Assembly (NCBI GenBank): GCA_026391115.1
Contig: JAPLER010000103.1
Location: 1-17,471 of the forward strand
Length of the DNA stretch: 17,471 bases
From: Bacteroidota bacterium
GTDB lineage: Bacteria > Bacteroidota > Bacteroidia > Chitinophagales > Chitinophagaceae
Reading direction: 5' to 3'
The notes under the pieces: generated by a model
Told to the model about the DNA's origin: nothing
Seen by the model: the letters and a program-made list of their open reading frames with translations, nothing else
Database searches by the model: none
In this document: positions 15,189 to 17,471 of the stretch, one piece after another
Numbering within the stretch: position 1 is the stretch's first letter
Layout: each line of letters begins with the position of its first letter
Program-made: the position numbers and the translations under genes

Positions 15189-15992
15189 ATGAAATATATC
15201 TGTATATTTTTATTATTACTTACTAGTTACACAAGTAAGGCAATTGATTCTACAAAACTTGTTTTGCACTTCCCTTTTAATGATCATAAACTTACACCAC
15301 AATCTTTTTTAGAATTAAAAGAAGTTTTGCAAAACTTTCAAACCTCACAAGACTCATTGTTAAATATTTCAATTGAAGGACATACAGACCAAATTGGTAG
15401 TGTTGCTTATAACCAAAATCTTTCAGTGCAAAGAGCTAATGAAACTTACAAATACATAACTGATTTGTTTGGAAAACTAGTAACTAAACGAATCGCTTTT
15501 GGAAAGTCAAAGCTAATAACAACAGACACTACAGCAAATGAAATAAAAGAACCATTAATTGAAAAGCCTGTTTATGCACCACCAAGAAAAATAAAAGATA
15601 TTTTAAATGACACCGCTATACAAGTTGGCGATACAGTAGAATTGCCTTATATACTATTTGTTGGTGGCTTACACGATTTTTTGCCAATTTCCTATCCGCA
15701 TTTAGATGAATTATTTTTTTCAATGAAAGATAATCCAAATTTAGAAATAGAAATTCAAGGGCATATTTGTTGTGCAGCAGGTACAGACGATGGTATTGAT
15801 TTTAGCACAGGACGAAACAATTTATCTGTAGCTCGTGCAAGAGCTGTTTATGATTTTCTTACTATAAGTGGCATAGATGCAAAAAGGGTTACCTACAAAG
15901 GTTTTGGCCATCAATTTCCTTTAACAAAAGAGAGAAATGAACAGGAAAAAACACGCAACAGAAGAGTTGAAATTAAAATATTAAAAAAATAG
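15189..15992 (+). CDS. Exported protein with two OmpA-like domains
   Basis: A 267-residue envelope protein with a signal peptide MKYICIFLLLLTSYTSKA and no lipobox or beta-barrel, so it is probably soluble in the periplasm. Two OmpA-like peptidoglycan-binding domains lie in tandem. Domain 1 (about 24-107) has the canonical GHTDQIG (64-70, Asp67) and NLSVQRAN (Arg82). Domain 2 (about 150-265) has GHICCAAGTDD (191-201), NLSVARARAVYDFL (Arg216) and YKGFGHQFPL, ending NRRVEIKI. In domain 2 Cys194 stands where domain 1 has the peptidoglycan-contacting Asp. A proline-rich linker (PVYAPPRK, 117-124) separates them. ATG 15189 is preferred to the in-frame ATG at 15153 because it starts a clean signal peptide. 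Its role, cell-wall tethering or sensing, is not shown by its neighbours. Confidence 0.85.
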   Translation: MKYICIFLLLLTSYTSKAIDSTKLVLHFPFNDHKLTPQSFLELKEVLQNFQTSQDSLLNISIEGHTDQIGSVAYNQNLSVQRANETYKYITDLFGKLVTKRIAFGKSKLITTDTTANEIKEPLIEKPVYAPPRKIKDILNDTAIQVGDTVELPYILFVGGLHDFLPISYPHLDELFFSMKDNPNLEIEIQGHICCAAGTDDGIDFSTGRNNLSVARARAVYDFLTISGIDAKRVTYKGFGHQFPLTKERNEQEKTRNRRVEIKILKK

Positions 15993-16023
15993 TTGCATAG
16001 CTAACCAATTTTAATTACGTTTG
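15993..16023 (+). promoter_or_regulatory. Promoter: TTG, 20-base spacer, TACGTTTG
   Basis: TTG (15993-15995), 20 bases, then TACGTTTG (16016-16023) fits the Bacteroidota promoter and has the same spacing as the metH promoter. It begins directly after the stop codon of the OmpA-like gene and lies 24 bases before the ATG at 16048, so the dehydrogenase gene can be transcribed on its own. Confidence 0.65.
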
Positions 16024-16047
16024 TTTCTTAATAAACAATCTTCTTCT

Positions 16048-17471
16048 ATGAACAGAAGTATAAAAAAAATTGCAGTACTTGGTAGTGGTGTAATGGGCAG
16101 CAGAATTGCTTGTCATTTTGCTGGAATTGGTGTGCAAGTATTATTATTAGATATTCAACCCAAAAAAGAAGAAGGTAAAAAATTTGAGCCTAATAAAATT
16201 GTAAACGAAGCTTTGGCTGTTGCGGTTAAAAGCAATCCAAGTCCTGTGTTTACAAAAGATGTGGTAAAGAAAATTAGAACAGGCAATTTCACAGACAATA
16301 TGAAAGATATTGCCACTTGTGATTGGATTATTGAAGTAGTGGTTGAAAGGCTTGATATTAAACATCAAATTTATGAGCAAGTAGAACAATATAGAAAGGC
16401 AGGAACCCTTATTACGTCTAATACTTCAGGCATTCCTATCCATTTATTATCTCAAGGTAGAAGCGAAGATTTTAAGAAACATTTTTGTGGCACTCACTTC
16501 TTTAATCCACCAAGATATTTACGTTTATTAGAAATTATTCCAACGCCAGATACCGACCAAAATGTGGTTGATTTTTTGATGCACTATGGCGATTTATTTT
16601 TAGGCAAAACAACTGTGTTATGCAAAGACACACCAGCTTTTATAGCCAACAGAATTGGGGTCTTCAGCATTATGAGCATTTTTCATATTATGGAAAAGCT
16701 AGGTTTGAATATTGATGAAATTGATGCTTTAACTGGACCAGTTATTGGTCGCCCAAAATCTGCAACATTTAGAACTGCTGATGTTGTGGGCATTGATACT
16801 TTAGTAAAAGTTGCCAACGGAGTGGCTGATAATTGCCCAACTGATGAAACTAAAAATATTTTTGAAATTCCATCTTGGCTAAATAAAGTTCTAGAAAATA
16901 ATTGGCTGGGGGATAAAACTGGTCAGGGATTTTTCAAAAAAATAAAGTCAGAAACTAGTAAAGAAATTCTGACTTTGGATTTAATTTCAATGGAATATAA
17001 ATCAAGAGTTAAACCAAAATTTACTGCTCTTGAAACTGCAAAACCAATTGAAGATTTAAAGACACGCATCAAAGCATTGTGTGCAGCAACAGATAAAGCA
17101 GGAGATTTTTATCGTCAGTTTCATTACGCATTATTTTCATATATCTCAAATCGCATTCCTGAAATTAGTGATGAAATTTATAGAGTTGATGATGCTATGA
17201 TGGCAGGCTTTGGATGGGAAATTGGTGCTTTTGAAACTTGGGATACATTAGGCATTGCCAAAACTGTTGAAGCAATGAAAGTCAATGGAATAAAGGTTTC
17301 TACTTGGATTGATGAAATGTTGGCAAATGGTTTTACTTCTTTTTATAAAGTAGAAAATGGGAAAAGATTATGTTATGATATTGCATCAAAACAATACAAA
17401 GAAGTTCCTGGTGGGGAGGCATTCCTTATCTTAAAAAACAATGCAGCTAAAACCATTTGGAAAAATAGCGT
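16048..17471 (+). CDS. 3-hydroxyacyl-CoA dehydrogenase, FadN-like, N-terminal part (runs off the right edge)
   Basis: Fatty acid beta-oxidation enzyme that oxidises 3-hydroxyacyl-CoA with NAD in the cytoplasm. The frame is open for 474 codons to the window edge. It begins directly with the Rossmann fold: KIAVLGSGVMGSRIACHFAG with GxGxxG at 12-17. The catalytic region GTHFFNPPRYLRLLEIIP has His150 and Glu162, and the C-terminal dehydrogenase domain starts near CKDTPAFIANRIG (192-204), with TGQGFFKK (291-298) near the end of its first repeat. Starting with the dehydrogenase instead of a hydratase is the layout of FadN-type proteins (about 800 residues), in which an enoyl-CoA hydratase domain follows; that part would lie outside the window. 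The identity of the dehydrogenase is firm, the FadN-type fusion is inferred. Confidence 0.93.
   Translation, partial: MNRSIKKIAVLGSGVMGSRIACHFAGIGVQVLLLDIQPKKEEGKKFEPNKIVNEALAVAVKSNPSPVFTKDVVKKIRTGNFTDNMKDIATCDWIIEVVVERLDIKHQIYEQVEQYRKAGTLITSNTSGIPIHLLSQGRSEDFKKHFCGTHFFNPPRYLRLLEIIPTPDTDQNVVDFLMHYGDLFLGKTTVLCKDTPAFIANRIGVFSIMSIFHIMEKLGLNIDEIDALTGPVIGRPKSATFRTADVVGIDTLVKVANGVADNCPTDETKNIFEIPSWLNKVLENNWLGDKTGQGFFKKIKSETSKEILTLDLISMEYKSRVKPKFTALETAKPIEDLKTRIKALCAATDKAGDFYRQFHYALFSYISNRIPEISDEIYRVDDAMMAGFGWEIGAFETWDTLGIAKTVEAMKVNGIKVSTWIDEMLANGFTSFYKVENGKRLCYDIASKQYKEVPGGEAFLILKNNAAKTIWKNS

Noticed and set aside
1..17471. CRISPR array, insertion sequence, prophage, toxin-antitoxin or defence island
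   Set aside because: No regularly spaced repeats, transposase or integrase motifs, terminal repeats, or clusters of unknown small genes were seen; the genes are mostly housekeeping.

Overview
The window is AT-rich chromosomal DNA from a member of the Bacteroidota, most likely a Chitinophagaceae or Cytophaga-like lineage. The support is the Bacteroidota-type promoter signature TAnnTTTG before many genes, the absence of Shine-Dalgarno sequences, a stand-alone cobalamin methionine synthase without its homocysteine domain, a single long Rel enzyme, and a soluble OmpA-like protein of a Bacteroidota type. I assign the lineage from gene style only; there is no rRNA in the window.

Layout from left to right. 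The 5' half of valS (valyl-tRNA synthetase) runs leftward off the window edge. Divergent from it is a small gene for a methyltransferase-like protein with an N-terminal export or lipoprotein-like signal. A 341-base gene-free stretch follows, carrying a strong intrinsic terminator and some short palindromes. Next come a SnoaL/NTF2-like gene and a long bidirectional terminator shared with the convergent rel gene ((p)ppGpp synthetase/hydrolase). Divergent from rel is a GNAT/YghO-like gene. Then metH (pterin, B12 and activation domains) overlaps an LpxL-family acyltransferase gene. A large UvrD-type helicase fused to a PD-(D/E)XK nuclease with a probable Fe-S cysteine set follows. It is convergent, 5 bases apart, with a divergent parvulin-like exported protein. 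The right end holds korB (2-oxoacid:ferredoxin oxidoreductase beta subunit), an exported protein with two OmpA-like domains, and the N-terminal half of a FadN-like 3-hydroxyacyl-CoA dehydrogenase that runs off the window.

Most genes are housekeeping: translation, stringent response, one-carbon metabolism, envelope lipid, DNA repair, central carbon and fatty acid oxidation. They look like single genes with their own promoters rather than one operon; metH and the acyltransferase gene are the only overlapping pair. I see no mobile element, CRISPR array, tRNA, rRNA or obvious defence island, and no convincing new multi-gene system. The points most worth a second look are the exported methyltransferase-like protein, promoters placed so close to start codons that the mRNAs should be leaderless, a possible small RNA before 2246, the parvulin-like protein lacking the expected first histidine, the double OmpA protein whose second domain has CC where Asp is expected, and korB without korA next to it.
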